DNA of 64,000 nucleotides, from positions 1 to 64,000 of the forward strand of contig CANQWC010000002.1 of assembly GCA_947627455.1 (NCBI GenBank), read 5' to 3'. Numbering within the stretch: the first letter of the stretch is position 1; the number at the start of each line of letters is the position of its first letter. Source of the stretch: an uncultured Clostridia bacterium. GTDB taxonomy: Bacteria; Bacillota; Clostridia; Oscillospirales; Ruminococcaceae. The notes below the pieces were generated by a model. That model ran no database searches. It saw nothing but the letters and a program-made list of their open reading frames with translations, and was not told the origin of the DNA. Below are positions 43,831 through 54,926 of the stretch, one piece after another. A program made the translations under genes and the position numbers.

Positions 43831-44049
43831 ATGGAGAGATTCGAGACCGAAATTTCGGGCGAGTTCATAAAGCTTGATTCTCTGCTGAAATTCTCGGGGC
43901 TGACCGAGACGGGCGGCATCGCGAAGGAAATCATTCAGGAAGGCAGAGTTAAGCTCAACGGCGAGGTATGCACCATGAGGGGTAAAAAAATCCGCAGGGG
44001 CGACGTCGTCACGATCGATGAAATAGGCGCCGAAATAGTGGTAGTCTGA
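43831..44049 (+). CDS. yaaA: S4-domain RNA-binding protein YaaA
   Basis: 72-aa S4-like protein found between dnaN and recF in Firmicutes, thought to act in ribosome biogenesis. Core [17 protein letters not shown], then [22 protein letters not shown], the standard S4 pattern. It starts one base after the dnaN stop and recF follows 4 bases after its own stop. Confidence 0.92.
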   Translation: MERFETEISGEFIKLDSLLKFSGLTETGGIAKEIIQEGRVKLNGEVCTMRGKKIRRGDVVTIDEIGAEIVVV

Positions 44050-44053
44050 ACAC

Positions 44054-45184
44054 ATGAAGATAACTTCTTTTTCTGCCGACGGCTTTAAGAACCTCAGAAA
44101 CGTGAGCGTTGAGCCGTCTGATGGCGTGAACATAATTCACGGCGAGAATGCGCAGGGCAAGACAAATTTTATCGAGGCGATATGGATACTTTCGGGGGCG
44201 CGGTCTTTTCGCGGCTCGAAAGAGAGGGATATGGTCGCTTTCGACGGCGACTTTGCGAGGCTTTCGCTGACACTTCGCGATTCTGAGCGCGAGCAGAGCA
44301 TAGAGGCGGTTTTATCAAAAAACCCGAGGGAGAGAAAAATCACCCTCAACGGCGTTAAACAGCGCTATCTTTCGGGGCTTTTCGGGGTCCTGAAGTGCGT
44401 AGTTTTCACCCCCGAGGACTTGGAACTCTCGAAGGGCTCGCCCGACAACAGAAGAAGCTTTGCAGACCTCTGCATCTCGCAGATAAAGCCCGCGTATTCT
44501 CGGACGATTTTGAAATATGAGAATGTCCTCTTGCAGCGCAACACGCTTTTAAAGAACATCGCCGCGGGGGTTTCAGACCCCGACGATTTGGACGTCTGGG
44601 ACGAGCAGATGGCTCGGCTCGGGGCGTATATCTCGGTGATAAAGTATCAGTACACTAAAAAGCTTGCGGTGTTCGCGGGGCGGCTTTATGAGGAAATATC
44701 AAAGGGCAGGGAGAGCTTCGGGCTTAAATACTGCTCGACGGTCTACTCGGAATTAGAGGGCCGCGCCGATTGGCAGGGCGAGCTTTCGCGGGAATATTTA
44801 GTTGTTTTGAAACGCGGCAGGGCTGAGGACATACGCCTCGGGTTCACGGCCGCGGGGGTGCATCGCGACGACATCGCGGTACTCATCAACGGAATATCGG
44901 CAAAAGAATTCGGCTCACAGGGGCAGAACCGCTCGGCGGCGCTCTCGATGAAGCTTGCGCAGGCCTATATCCTCTTTGAGGAGACCTCGGAGATGCCGAT
45001 AATACTTTTAGACGACGTCCTCTCGGAGCTTGACAAATCGCGAAGAGAGTTTATAATCTCGAAGCTTAAGGGTATGCAGATTTTCATAACCTGCTGCGAA
45101 CCCGCGGCGAGGCTTCGCGGAAAGCGCTTTGAAATGATGGGCGGAGAAATTATCAACAGAAGCAAAAAGGGTGTTGAAAGATGA
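44054..45184 (+). CDS. recF: DNA repair ATPase RecF
   Basis: SMC-like ATPase that loads RecA at gaps. 376 aa with Walker A GENAQGKTNFIEA, signature region FGSQGQNRSAALSMKLAQA and Walker B PIILLDDVLSELD. Its end overlaps remB by 4 bases (ATGA). Confidence 0.96.
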   Translation: MKITSFSADGFKNLRNVSVEPSDGVNIIHGENAQGKTNFIEAIWILSGARSFRGSKERDMVAFDGDFARLSLTLRDSEREQSIEAVLSKNPRERKITLNGVKQRYLSGLFGVLKCVVFTPEDLELSKGSPDNRRSFADLCISQIKPAYSRTILKYENVLLQRNTLLKNIAAGVSDPDDLDVWDEQMARLGAYISVIKYQYTKKLAVFAGRLYEEISKGRESFGLKYCSTVYSELEGRADWQGELSREYLVVLKRGRAEDIRLGFTAAGVHRDDIAVLINGISAKEFGSQGQNRSAALSMKLAQAYILFEETSEMPIILLDDVLSELDKSRREFIISKLKGMQIFITCCEPAARLRGKRFEMMGGEIINRSKKGVER

Positions 45185-45438
45185 CGCTTCACCTTGGCGG
45201 AGGGTTTTCGGTCTCGAAGAAAAACGTCGTCGCGATTATGGACATCGAGAAGGCCTCGACCTCGAAGATCACGAGGGAATATCTCGCCTCGGCGGGCAAG
45301 GCGGGGCGGGTTGTGAGCTGTACGCTCGACCTGCCGAAGAGTTTTGTCGTGAGCCTTGACGAGGACCTGACCGAGAGGGTGTATATTTGCGGCGTAGCGG
45401 CGGAGACATTAAGAAAGAGAGCTAATGCGAAGATATAA
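45181..45438 (+). CDS. remB: RemB-like regulator (DUF370)
   Basis: 85-aa protein of the RemA/RemB family (DUF370), located between recF and gyrB as in Bacillus (yaaB). RemA-type proteins are DNA-binding activators of matrix genes; RemB is less characterised. Begins MTLHLGGGFSVSKKNVVAIMD. Coupled to recF by ATGA overlap. Confidence 0.88.
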   Translation: MTLHLGGGFSVSKKNVVAIMDIEKASTSKITREYLASAGKAGRVVSCTLDLPKSFVVSLDEDLTERVYICGVAAETLRKRANAKI

Positions 45439-45452
45439 AGCCGGAGCGCTTG

Positions 45453-45630
45453 TTATAAGGTACTCGCTTCGCTCGTGCTATTTAAAATCACCTCTCCCCC
45501 CAGCCCCCGCCCCTTGAGGGGCGGGGGACAGAGCTGAGAATTGATTCATAGCAAAGTTTGATGGGGGTGGGGTGGCTAAAAATAGCATACCCCGAGCTCG
45601 CGGCAGCGAGGTCGCGGGTATACCTTATAA
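45453..45630. repeat. TTATAAGGTA inverted-repeat element, copy H (shortest complete, 178 bp)
   Basis: Occupies the remB-gyrB gap. Left end the ACTCGC-ttc-GCTCGT class, right end the long TACCCCGAGCTCGCGG palindrome. Interior has CCCCTTGAGGGG and GATTCATAGCAAAG but lacks the AGCGACGCC/GCGTCGCT block, so it may be a minimal form. Confidence 0.8.
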
Positions 45631-47661
<2,031 letters not shown>

Positions 47662-47754
47662 GGGGGATATATTGTCGGGGACACCTTGATATCGGTCGAA
47701 AACACCTTGATACTGTCGGGGACACCTTCGGTTTCCCCGAACCCCTTCCGACTT

Positions 47755-47997
47755 GCAAGCCGCCTCGCAAGCTCGGCGGCATCGGGGAGACCCCCGACGA
47801 GGGTCTCCCCGCGCGAAAACAATTCACCGGATTGTTTTCGCTCCCCTTCCTGCGTTTCGCTTACGCTTTTTTAAAAGAGCACTCCTGACGTCGCGCTCTT
47901 TTATGGGGGTTTCGCGACTGCGGTCGCGACGATGGGGCGCCGCCCCCTCGACCCCCGCAAGCCTTTTGAGAAAGGCTTGAGCGAAAACTTTATAGCT
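47755..47997. repeat. Hairpin-chain repeat, copy 1
   Basis: A row of hairpins: GCCGCCTCGC...GGCGGC, GGGGAGACC/GGTCTCCCC around CCCGACGAG, GAAAACAAT/ATTGTTTTC around TCACCGG, AAAAGAGC/GCTCTTTT, TCGCGAC/GTCGCGA, GGGGC/GCCCC and CAAGCCTTT/AAAGGCTTG. A second copy is at 58903-59166. Upstream (47675-47735) are three short repeats of GTCGGGGACACCTTGATA. Confidence 0.75.
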
Positions 47998-48053
47998 TAT
48001 TACTCTTCTACGAAGAGTATAAAACATACTACTTATTACAATCAGGTGACACC

Positions 48054-48560
48054 ATGGAGAAGCTGAACCTTGTTTACAGCATCAAAAAAGACGATTGGCT
48101 CGAGGGCTATGACCTCGGCTATAAGCTCTTCAGAAAAAAATTTACGGTCCTGAAAGCCGCAATTTTCCTCATTCCTATCGCCCTCTTCATCGATTCCCTC
48201 GTCCGCGACCCTTACTTCACCGTCGGCTATGTCTGCATCGCCGTATGCCTCGGCGCAATGTTCTGCATCTTCGCGACCCCGAAAATGCAGCGCCGAACCG
48301 CTGAACACGCACTCGACGAGCTTGAGGGCGACACCTATAACCTCAAAGTTTTCGACGATAAACTCACCGTCGAAACCGTCCTGCCCGAGGGCGAGACCCC
48401 TCCCCCGCCGACCGTGATTTCCCTCGATGACAAAAGCCTCAGAGCTGTCGAGACCGAAAATATCATCGGCGTTTTCACAAAAGAAATCAGCCTCGTTCTG
48501 CCGAAGTCGGCGATGAATCAAAATGACCTTGACATTCTGAGAAAAACATTGAAGATATAA
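48054..48560 (+). CDS. YcxB-like membrane protein
   Basis: 168-aa inner-membrane protein with two adjacent hydrophobic helices (about 35-75) followed by a soluble C-terminal domain with VISLDDKSLRAVETENIIGVF and SLVLPKSAMNQNDLDILR, the pattern of YcxB-like C-terminal domains. Function unknown. ATG 48054 has CAGGTG upstream. It lies between gyrB and gyrA, 30 bases before gyrA, and may be cotranscribed with it. Confidence 0.75.
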   Translation: MEKLNLVYSIKKDDWLEGYDLGYKLFRKKFTVLKAAIFLIPIALFIDSLVRDPYFTVGYVCIAVCLGAMFCIFATPKMQRRTAEHALDELEGDTYNLKVFDDKLTVETVLPEGETPPPPTVISLDDKSLRAVETENIIGVFTKEISLVLPKSAMNQNDLDILRKTLKI

Positions 48561-48590
48561 CAGAGAGTATAAAAGAAAGAAGATGATTGT

Positions 48591-51143
48591 TTGTTTGCCG
48601 AAGACAAGAAGATAGTTCTTAAGGAGCTCAACGACGAGATGAGGCAGAGTTTTCTGGCTTACTCGATGTCGGTAATAATCCAGCGCGCGCTGCCCGACGT
48701 TCGCGACGGCTTAAAGCCTGTTCACCGCCGAATTCTCTATACGATGTATGAGGACGGCCTCACCCCCGACAAGAAATACCTTAAGTGTGCGACCACCGTC
48801 GGCGACACCCTCGGCCGATATCACCCCCACGGCGACGCTTCGGTCTATGACGCGATGGTCAGGCTTGCGCAGAAATTCTCGATGAGATATCCGCTGGTCG
48901 ACGGCCACGGCAACTTCGGTTCTGTCGATGGCGACCCGCCCGCGGCCTACCGTTATACCGAATCGAAGATGGCGAAGATGGCGATGAACATGCTCACCGA
49001 CATCGACAAGGACACCGTCGACTGGATGCCGAACTATGACGACCGACTTCAGGAGCCGAAGGTTCTGCCCTCGCGCTATCCGAATATTCTGGTGAACGGC
49101 TCAATAGGCATCGCGGTCGGAATGGCGACCAACATTCCGCCCCATAATCTTGGCGAGGTCGTCGACGGCCTTAAGCTTGTCGCCCAAAACCCCGACTGCA
49201 CCCTTGAAGAGCTCATGGAGCACATAAAGGGCCCCGATTTTCCGACGGGCGGAATAATCATGGGCAGGGCGGGTATCCGCGCGGCCTATGCAACGGGCAG
49301 GGCAAAGATCACCCTGCGCTCAAAGACGAATATCGAGGAGATCCACGGCAGAAACTGCATCATCGTGACCGAGATACCCTATATGGTCAACAAGGCGAGG
49401 CTGATTGAGTCCATCGCCCAGCTTGTCAAGGACAAGCGCATCGACGGTATTCACTTTATCCGCGACGAATCTGACCGCTCGGGCATGAGAATAGTTATCG
49501 AGCTTAAGAAAGAGGCCAACCCCCGGATAGTTTTAAACAAGCTGTTCAGTTATACCCAGCTTCAGGACACCGTCGGCGTAATCATGCTTGCCCTTGTCGA
49601 CGGCGTGCCGAAGGTCTTAAGCCTCAAACAGATTCTTGAGGAGTACCTGAAATTCCAGATCGAGGTCATCACGCGAAGAACGAAATACGACCTCAAAAAG
49701 GCCAGAGAGCGCGAGCATATCCTTCAGGGCCTTGTCATCGCCCTCGACTACATCGACGAGGTCATCAAGATTATTCGCGCATCGGCAGGGCCCGCCGAGG
49801 CAAAGGCCGCTTTGGTCGAGCGCTTCGGAATCACCGAGATTCAGGCCGAATACATCGCGAACATGAGGCTTATTCAGCTCTCGGGCCTTGAACGCCAGAA
49901 GATCTATGACGAGTTGGCCGCCCTCGAGGAGAAGATCAGGGACTTTGAGGACATTCTCGCGAACCGCCAGCGGGTCATCGACATTGTTATCTCAGAGAGC
50001 GAGGAGATCGCCGCGAAGTTTTCGGACGAGCGCCGCACCGAGATTCAGTCTGTTTCGGGCGAGGTCGATATCGAGGACCTTATCCCCGAGGACATGAACG
50101 TAATCGCGCTGACCGACAACGGCTATATCAAGCGCACGAGCTCATCTGAGTATGCGGTTCAGAAGCGCGGCGGCAAGGGCGTTTCGGGCATGAAACAGCG
50201 CGAAGAGGACTTTGTTTCGTCGATGCATGTCTGCTCGACCCACGACAACGTTCTGTTCGTCACCGACCGCGGAATCATGTATAAACTCAAATGCTTCGAG
50301 ATACCCGAGGGCTCAAAGGCTTCGAGGGGCACCAATGTTGTGAACCTGCTGCCGCTCCAGAACGGCGAGAAGATCGCCGCGATGCTCTACTGCCGAGAAT
50401 TCGGCGACGACAGCTTTGTCACGATGGTGACGCGCTCGGGCAAGATAAAGCGCACGCCGCTTTCGGCCTATCAGAACGTCAGAAAGAACGGGCTTATCGC
50501 CGTAGGGCTTGACGAGGGCGACGAGATCAGGGGCGCGCTGATAACCTCGGGCAGCGACGAGATTTTGGTCGCTACCAAAAACGGCAGAATAATTCGCTTT
50601 GCCGAGGAAGAGCTTCGGGCGATGAGCCGCTCGGCCCACGGCGTTCGGGCGATAAAGCTTCGCGATGACGACGAGGTCGTTTCGCTCGAGACCCTCAGAG
50701 ATGGCGCGAAGATCCTCACCGTGACAAATATGGGCTTCGGCAGAAGGGTCGAGCCCGAGCTCTATCGCCGACAGAAGAGGGGCGGCTACGGCATTCTCAA
50801 CTATAAGGTCGGCGCAAAGGGCGAGGTCTGCGGCATCAAGGTCGTCGACGACGATGAAGATATCATTCTTATCTCGAACGACGGTATTATAATCCGCGTC
50901 CGCGCGGCCGATATAAGCGTCATGGGGCGCTATTCGGGCGGCGTGACCATCATGAAGACCAAGGGCACGCCCGACCGCAGGGTTGCGGCGTTCACCTCAG
51001 CCGAGCACGACGACGAGGCTCAGATCGAAGAGGTCGAGCAGCTCTCGGAAGAGGAGCTCAGGGCCATCGCCGAGGCCGAGGCCGCCGAAGAAGCGGCAGA
51101 GGTCGCCGAGGTCGACGAACCCGAGGAGAATGAGGAAGAATAA
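48591..51143 (+). CDS. gyrA: DNA gyrase subunit A
   Basis: DNA-cleaving subunit of gyrase. 850 aa; catalytic Tyr122 in AAYRYTE, the quinolone region [13 protein letters not shown], and a C-terminal beta-pinwheel with the GyrA box QKRGGKG (residues about 524-530), which marks gyrase rather than topoisomerase IV. Numbering matches E. coli through residue 87; position 83 is Ala rather than Ser. A long acidic tail ends the protein. Start TTG 48591 follows AGAAAGAAG. Confidence 0.96.
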   Translation: MFAEDKKIVLKELNDEMRQSFLAYSMSVIIQRALPDVRDGLKPVHRRILYTMYEDGLTPDKKYLKCATTVGDTLGRYHPHGDASVYDAMVRLAQKFSMRYPLVDGHGNFGSVDGDPPAAYRYTESKMAKMAMNMLTDIDKDTVDWMPNYDDRLQEPKVLPSRYPNILVNGSIGIAVGMATNIPPHNLGEVVDGLKLVAQNPDCTLEELMEHIKGPDFPTGGIIMGRAGIRAAYATGRAKITLRSKTNIEEIHGRNCIIVTEIPYMVNKARLIESIAQLVKDKRIDGIHFIRDESDRSGMRIVIELKKEANPRIVLNKLFSYTQLQDTVGVIMLALVDGVPKVLSLKQILEEYLKFQIEVITRRTKYDLKKAREREHILQGLVIALDYIDEVIKIIRASAGPAEAKAALVERFGITEIQAEYIANMRLIQLSGLERQKIYDELAALEEKIRDFEDILANRQRVIDIVISESEEIAAKFSDERRTEIQSVSGEVDIEDLIPEDMNVIALTDNGYIKRTSSSEYAVQKRGGKGVSGMKQREEDFVSSMHVCSTHDNVLFVTDRGIMYKLKCFEIPEGSKASRGTNVVNLLPLQNGEKIAAMLYCREFGDDSFVTMVTRSGKIKRTPLSAYQNVRKNGLIAVGLDEGDEIRGALITSGSDEILVATKNGRIIRFAEEELRAMSRSAHGVRAIKLRDDDEVVSLETLRDGAKILTVTNMGFGRRVEPELYRRQKRGGYGILNYKVGAKGEVCGIKVVDDDEDIILISNDGIIIRVRAADISVMGRYSGGVTIMKTKGTPDRRVAAFTSAEHDDEAQIEEVEQLSEEELRAIAEAEAAEEAAEVAEVDEPEENEEE

Positions 51144-51158
51144 GGCAATTTTTGCAAA

Positions 51159-51186
51159 AGAGCTCGCAGCCGCGGGCTCTTTTTTC
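51159..51186 (+). terminator. Terminator of gyrA
   Basis: Hairpin AGAGCTCG/CGGGCTCT with a 6-base loop followed by TTTTTC, 16 bases after the stop. Confidence 0.85.
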
Positions 51187-51222
51187 GTGGAGAAGCGGCT
51201 ATAAAAATGCGGCGAGGACCTA

Positions 51223-51716
51223 TTATAAGGTACTCGCTCCGCTCGTGCTATCTTTACCGCTCCGCACATGCGATATGTGCGCTCAGCGGCTTTAAAAAAG
51301 TATCCCCTGACACGCTGCTCTATATATTAAACGCATGTGCTCCGCTATCACCCCACCCCCAGCATACATCGCTATGAAGTAAATCTTATCTCTATCCCCC
51401 GCCCCTCGAGGGGAATGAAAGCTGGTTTTTGCAGCCAATCGGACTTCGCCGCCGTCACGAATTGGCGGCTCGTCCTCTTGGGCAAAAACCGCGTTCATGC
51501 CCCCGCCCCATGAGGGGCGGGGGACAGAGCAAAGATTTAATTCAGAGCTAAGGTTTGGCGGGGGCGGGGTGCAAGCGACGCCAAAAACATTGAAATATAG
51601 GCCACATTTGCCAGCGTCGCTGCGAGCCCGCCTACGGCGGTCTCCCAAAATGGGCGGAGCGGTAAAAATAGCATACCCCGAGCTCGCGGCAGCGAGGTCG
51701 CGGGTATACCTTATAA
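51223..51716. repeat. TTATAAGGTA element, copy I (494 bp, composite)
   Basis: The longest copy, with both the CGCACATGCG/CGCATGTGC block and the AGCGACGCC/GCGTCGCT block. Left hairpin ACTCGC-tcc-GCTCGT, right end the long TACCCCGAGCTC palindrome. A GA-hairpin element sits between two GC palindromes in the middle. Confidence 0.8.
51415..51498 (-). repeat. GA-hairpin element nested in copy I
   Basis: Full 84 bp, minus strand: P2 CCAA/TTGG, P3 GGAC/GTCC, P4 GCCGCC/GGCGGC, loop AATTCGTGAC, CT bulge, outer arm GGTTTTTGC/GCAAAAACC. Flanked by CCCCTCGAGGGG and CCCCATGAGGGG. Confidence 0.85.
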
Positions 51717-51774
51717 AAGGGGCTATGGCGGCATTTTCGGGCGGGCTTTATTTACTTTCGATTGCGCCATTGTC

Positions 51775-51842
51775 CCGCCGCCGAGCTTGCGAGGCGGCCA
51801 GTGCGGGAAAGGGTGCGGGGAAACCCTGCAAGGGTGTCCCCG
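51775..51842. repeat. GCCGCC-GA hairpin repeat
   Basis: GCCGCC-GA-GC-tt-GC-GA-GGCGGC then the CGGGGA-ACCC-tgca-GGGT-TCCCCG type hairpin, nearly identical to the copy at 3547. The rest of the gap to 52030 shows no gene. Confidence 0.7.
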
Positions 51843-51980
51843 CTAATAAAAAGTGGTGTCGTTATATTTTTGCGCAGTGATTGCGGAGGGGGTTCGGGTA
51901 AACAAACGACGCCCATTTCTGCGCTAAAAAAGCACTTCCGTCAGCGTCGCCCTGAACCTCCTTATCCTTATTTCCCCCCC

Positions 51981-52009
51981 AAAAACTCGGAGCACCTTTT
52001 GGTGCTCCG
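51981..52009 (-). terminator. Terminator of the rpmG-rplA operon
   Basis: Minus-strand 9-bp stem CGGAGCACC/GGTGCTCCG with loop AAAA followed by AGTTTTTG. It ends the operon directly after rplA. Confidence 0.85.
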
Positions 52010-52030
52010 CATTTTATATTTATTTACCCA

Positions 52031-52726
52031 TCAAACCCCGTACTTGGCGGTGTTGCACTTGATGCCGACGCCCATCGTCGAGGAAACGACGATCGACTTG
52101 AGGTACTGGCCCTTTGCGGCGGCAGGCTTGGCCTTCACGACCGCCTCGACGAGGGTCTCATAGTTTTCGGCGAGCTTTTCCTTGCCGAACGAGGCCTTGC
52201 CGATCGGGCAGTGAATGATGTTTGTTTTGTCGAGCCTGTACTCGATCTTACCTGCTTTTGCTTCGGTGACTGCCTTTGCGACATCTGCGGCAACGGTGCC
52301 CGCCTTCGGGTTAGGCATCAAGCCGCGGGGACCGAGGACCTTACCGAGGCGGCCGACGACGCCCATCATATCGGGCGAGGCGATGACAACGTCAAAGTCC
52401 ATCCAGTTTTCCTTCATGATCTTGTCGACATAGTCGAGCCCGCCGACATAGTCGGCGCCCGCCTCTTTCGCAGCCTCATACTTGTCCTCTTTGCAGAAGA
52501 CGAGGGTGCGGACGGTTTTACCCGTGCCGTTCGGCAAAACGACAGCGCCGCGAACCTGCTGATCGGCGTGGCGCGAGTCAACGCCGAGGCGGATGTGAAC
52601 CTCGATAGTCTCATCGAACTTGGCCTTTGCGTTTGTGGCGGCAAGCTCGCAAGCCTCAAGCGAGTCATAGAATTTGGTCTTGTCGACAGTTTTAAGGCTG
52701 TCAGTATATTTCTTACCGTGTTTCAT
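52031..52726 (-). CDS. rplA: 50S ribosomal protein L1
   Basis: 231-aa rRNA-binding protein and autoregulator. Typical start [19 protein letters not shown], core [17 protein letters not shown] and signature [20 protein letters not shown]. It follows rplK by 91 bases. In most Firmicutes rplJ and rplL come next; here a terminator and repeats follow. Confidence 0.96.
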   Translation of the reverse strand: MKHGKKYTDSLKTVDKTKFYDSLEACELAATNAKAKFDETIEVHIRLGVDSRHADQQVRGAVVLPNGTGKTVRTLVFCKEDKYEAAKEAGADYVGGLDYVDKIMKENWMDFDVVIASPDMMGVVGRLGKVLGPRGLMPNPKAGTVAADVAKAVTEAKAGKIEYRLDKTNIIHCPIGKASFGKEKLAENYETLVEAVVKAKPAAAKGQYLKSIVVSSTMGVGIKCNTAKYGV

Positions 52727-52817
52727 TTAATATAATCTCCTTTGTAAAATCAATGTGGTAAGCGGAAAAGGAAGATCCTCCCACTAAAATGCCGAAGAAT
52801 CGGCCCGTTCTTTTTTA

Positions 52818-53243
52818 TCAGTCGACGACGGTAACGCCCATCGAGCGCGCGGTGCCAGCGATCATAGACATAGCCGCTTCAACCGAGCCCGCGTTGAGGT
52901 CGGGAAGCTTCTGTTCTGCGATAGCCCTGACCTGATCTTTTGTGATGGTTGCGACCTTGTTCTTATTCGGAACACCCGAGCCCGACTCGATTCCGCAAGC
53001 CTTTTTGATGAGGACTGCTGCGGGCGGGGTCTTTGTGATGAAGGTGAACGAGCGATCGGCATAAACGGTGATGACAACGGGGATTATGAGGCCGATATCG
53101 TTTTTGGTTCTTTCGTTGAAGTCCTTGGTGAATGCCACGATATTAACGCCGTGCTGACCGAGAGCAGGGCCGACAGGCGGTGCGGGGGTGGCTTTGCCCG
53201 CGGGGATCTGTAACTTGATGATTCCTGTTACTTTTTGTGCCAT
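52818..53243 (-). CDS. rplK: 50S ribosomal protein L11
   Basis: 141-aa protein of the GTPase-associated centre. Start [34 protein letters not shown] and the C-terminal [16 protein letters not shown] are canonical. ATG 53243 has GGAGGAAAG upstream. Confidence 0.97.
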   Translation of the reverse strand: MAQKVTGIIKLQIPAGKATPAPPVGPALGQHGVNIVAFTKDFNERTKNDIGLIIPVVITVYADRSFTFITKTPPAAVLIKKACGIESGSGVPNKNKVATITKDQVRAIAEQKLPDLNAGSVEAAMSMIAGTARSMGVTVVD

Positions 53244-53329
53244 AATTCTTTCCTCCAAATTTTGTGGTCAAGGCGAGCCGTTTAAAGAATTCCGACTCTC
53301 CCACTTTCGCGCAAAACCCTGCGCGAATC

Positions 53330-53869
53330 TCACTCCTCAACGCGCTTAACCTGAGCAACAGGGAGCGTCGCGGGAGTTTCCCTGCCGAACATCGAGACGA
53401 CGATATCGACAGTCTGCTCCTCAAGATTTACCGCCTTAACGGTGCCCACCCAGCCGTCGAACGGGCCGCCGAGGACCGAGACCTCATCGCCGACCTTGAA
53501 GTTGACGCTTGTCTGGACCTTTCTGACGTCGACCCCGAGGGCCGCAACCTCTTTATCAGAGAGGGGGACGGGTTTTGAACCCGGGCCGACAAAGCCCGTT
53601 ACTCCGCGTGTATTGCGGACGATATACCAGCTTTCGTCGGTCATCACCATTTTGACGAGAACATAGCTTGGGAAGAGCTTTGACTCAGCTTCTTTCTTAT
53701 TGCCGTTCGAGTCGGTCGTTTCGACCATCTCAACGGGAACGCGGACCTGCTGAATCGTGTCCTGAAGCTTGCGGTTTTCAACAACCTTTTCGATATTCTG
53801 CGCCACCTTATTTTCGTAGCCCGAATATGTGTGGACGACATACCACTTTGCGGTCAGTTCCGTATCCAT
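53330..53869 (-). CDS. nusG: Transcription termination/antitermination factor NusG
   Basis: Binds RNA polymerase and links it to Rho or the ribosome. 179 aa: NGN domain starting KWYVVHTYSGYENKVAQNI, and a C-terminal KOW domain GDEVSVLGGPFDGWVGTV. Complete and canonical, between secE and rplK. Confidence 0.96.
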   Translation of the reverse strand: MDTELTAKWYVVHTYSGYENKVAQNIEKVVENRKLQDTIQQVRVPVEMVETTDSNGNKKEAESKLFPSYVLVKMVMTDESWYIVRNTRGVTGFVGPGSKPVPLSDKEVAALGVDVRKVQTSVNFKVGDEVSVLGGPFDGWVGTVKAVNLEEQTVDIVVSMFGRETPATLPVAQVKRVEE

Positions 53870-53916
53870 TGTTAAATCTTCCTTTCAAGTCGGGAATACA
53901 ATCGGCGCAGGGGTAC

Positions 53917-54144
53917 TTATGCCCCGATGAGAAGCCTCATCAGCAGGGCGAAGACGGTATCGACCGCGAAGAGCGCGGCGCCGCTGAGAATACAGACGAC
54001 CAAGACGACGGCTGTATTGTTGATAACCTGCTTTTTGCTGGGCCAAACGACCTTTTTGACCTCGGCGACGGTATCTTTAAAGAATTTACCTATCGCGCCG
54101 AAGATTCTTTTAAAGATGTTCGGCTTTTTCTTTTCGTTTGCCAT
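53917..54144 (-). CDS. secE: Preprotein translocase subunit SecE
   Basis: 75-aa single-helix subunit of the SecYEG channel. FFKDTVAEVKKVVWPSKKQV is the family signature before the transmembrane segment VVLVVCILSGAALFAVD. It is 47 bases upstream of nusG. Confidence 0.95.
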   Translation of the reverse strand: MANEKKKPNIFKRIFGAIGKFFKDTVAEVKKVVWPSKKQVINNTAVVLVVCILSGAALFAVDTVFALLMRLLIGA

Positions 54145-54159
54145 TCTGCTCCCTCCCGA

Positions 54160-54309
54160 TCACTTTGTCTCACGGTGGAGAGTGTGCTTGCGGCAGAACT
54201 TGCAGTACTTATTCATCTCAAGCCTGTCGGGGTCGTTTTTCTTGTTCTTTTTTGTACAGTAGTTTCTTTGCTTGCATTCGGTGCAAGCGAGTGTGATTTT
54301 AACCCTCAT
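54160..54309 (-). CDS. rpmG: 50S ribosomal protein L33
   Basis: 49-aa ribosomal protein, [17 protein letters not shown] start with paired CxxC motifs (C9/C12 and C36/C39), the zinc-binding form. ATG 54309 follows TAGGAGG. First gene of the rpmG-secE-nusG-rplK-rplA operon. Confidence 0.95.
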   Translation of the reverse strand: MRVKITLACTECKQRNYCTKKNKKNDPDRLEMNKYCKFCRKHTLHRETK

Positions 54310-54606
54310 TATTCGGCACCTCCTAAAGATATTTCGCCCGCACGGTTAAGTTTGCGGACGTGAAATTGCCTCCCTCCGCGAAAAGCGCCGCCGAAAAAGC
54401 GGGTTTGCGGGGCAATGCGCAAAGGCGCACCAAAAAAACACCCCCGCAAAGAGGTAAAGCTATTTTATCACGGATAAATGCGCTTGTCAAGTGTTTTTGC
54501 TTTATTTTTCAGGTTTTTTCCGTTCGAGAGGTTATTTTCGGGCGAGGGGCGGGGGTTTGCCCTGCTAAGGGTAGGCTGTTTTGCCGCTGGGCGGGCATAA
54601 TTCGGC

Positions 54607-54733
54607 TGAGGGAGTGTCCATTCCGCACGCATTATTAGAGATATTCAGATATGTCGCCGCAGGCGACACCTTGAAATTCTGACCTCTGACTTCTAATTTC
54701 TGTCTTCTTGATGTGGCCGCTTCGGCCACATCA
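54607..54733. repeat. GATGTGGCCG repeat, copy 2 (inverted relative to copy 1)
   Basis: GAGTGTCCATTCCGCACGCA, ATATTCAGATAT, GTCGCC-gca-GGCGAC, AATTTCTGTCTTCTT and the end hairpin GATGTGGCCG-ctt-CGGCCACATC. Same order as 20702-20826 on the other strand, with few differences. Confidence 0.85.
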
Positions 54734-54749
54734 TTCGGCCGAGAATTTA

Positions 54750-54778
54750 TTGACGCCGAAAGGAAAATGTGGTAGAAT
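54750..54778 (+). promoter_or_regulatory. Promoter of the metallophosphoesterase gene
   Basis: TTGACG (54750-54755), 17-base spacer, TAGAAT (54773-54778). Confidence 0.7.
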
Positions 54779-54802
54779 CAGGGGGAAAGAGTGCGAACGG
54801 GC

Positions 54803-54900
54803 GCCCCTTCTTTTGCGCGCGAAGCGCGCAAAAGGCCCCGCCCGCCCCGCGGGCGGGGCGGGGGCCGCCGAAGGCGGCCCCCAAGGGGGCACCCCCTGTA
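54803..54900 (+). promoter_or_regulatory. Hairpin-rich leader of the metallophosphoesterase gene
   Basis: Very GC-rich leader made of consecutive perfect hairpins: CTTTTGCGCGC-gaa-GCGCGCAAAAG, GCCCGCCCC/GGGGCGGGC around GCGG, GGGGGCCGCC-gaa-GGCGGCCCCC and GGGGGCACCCCC. Two of them close with a GAA triloop. It lies between the promoter and the ribosome-binding site; no riboswitch class is recognised. Confidence 0.55.
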
Positions 54901-54926
54901 ATTCAGCTCAGGCGGGAGGAAAGAAT

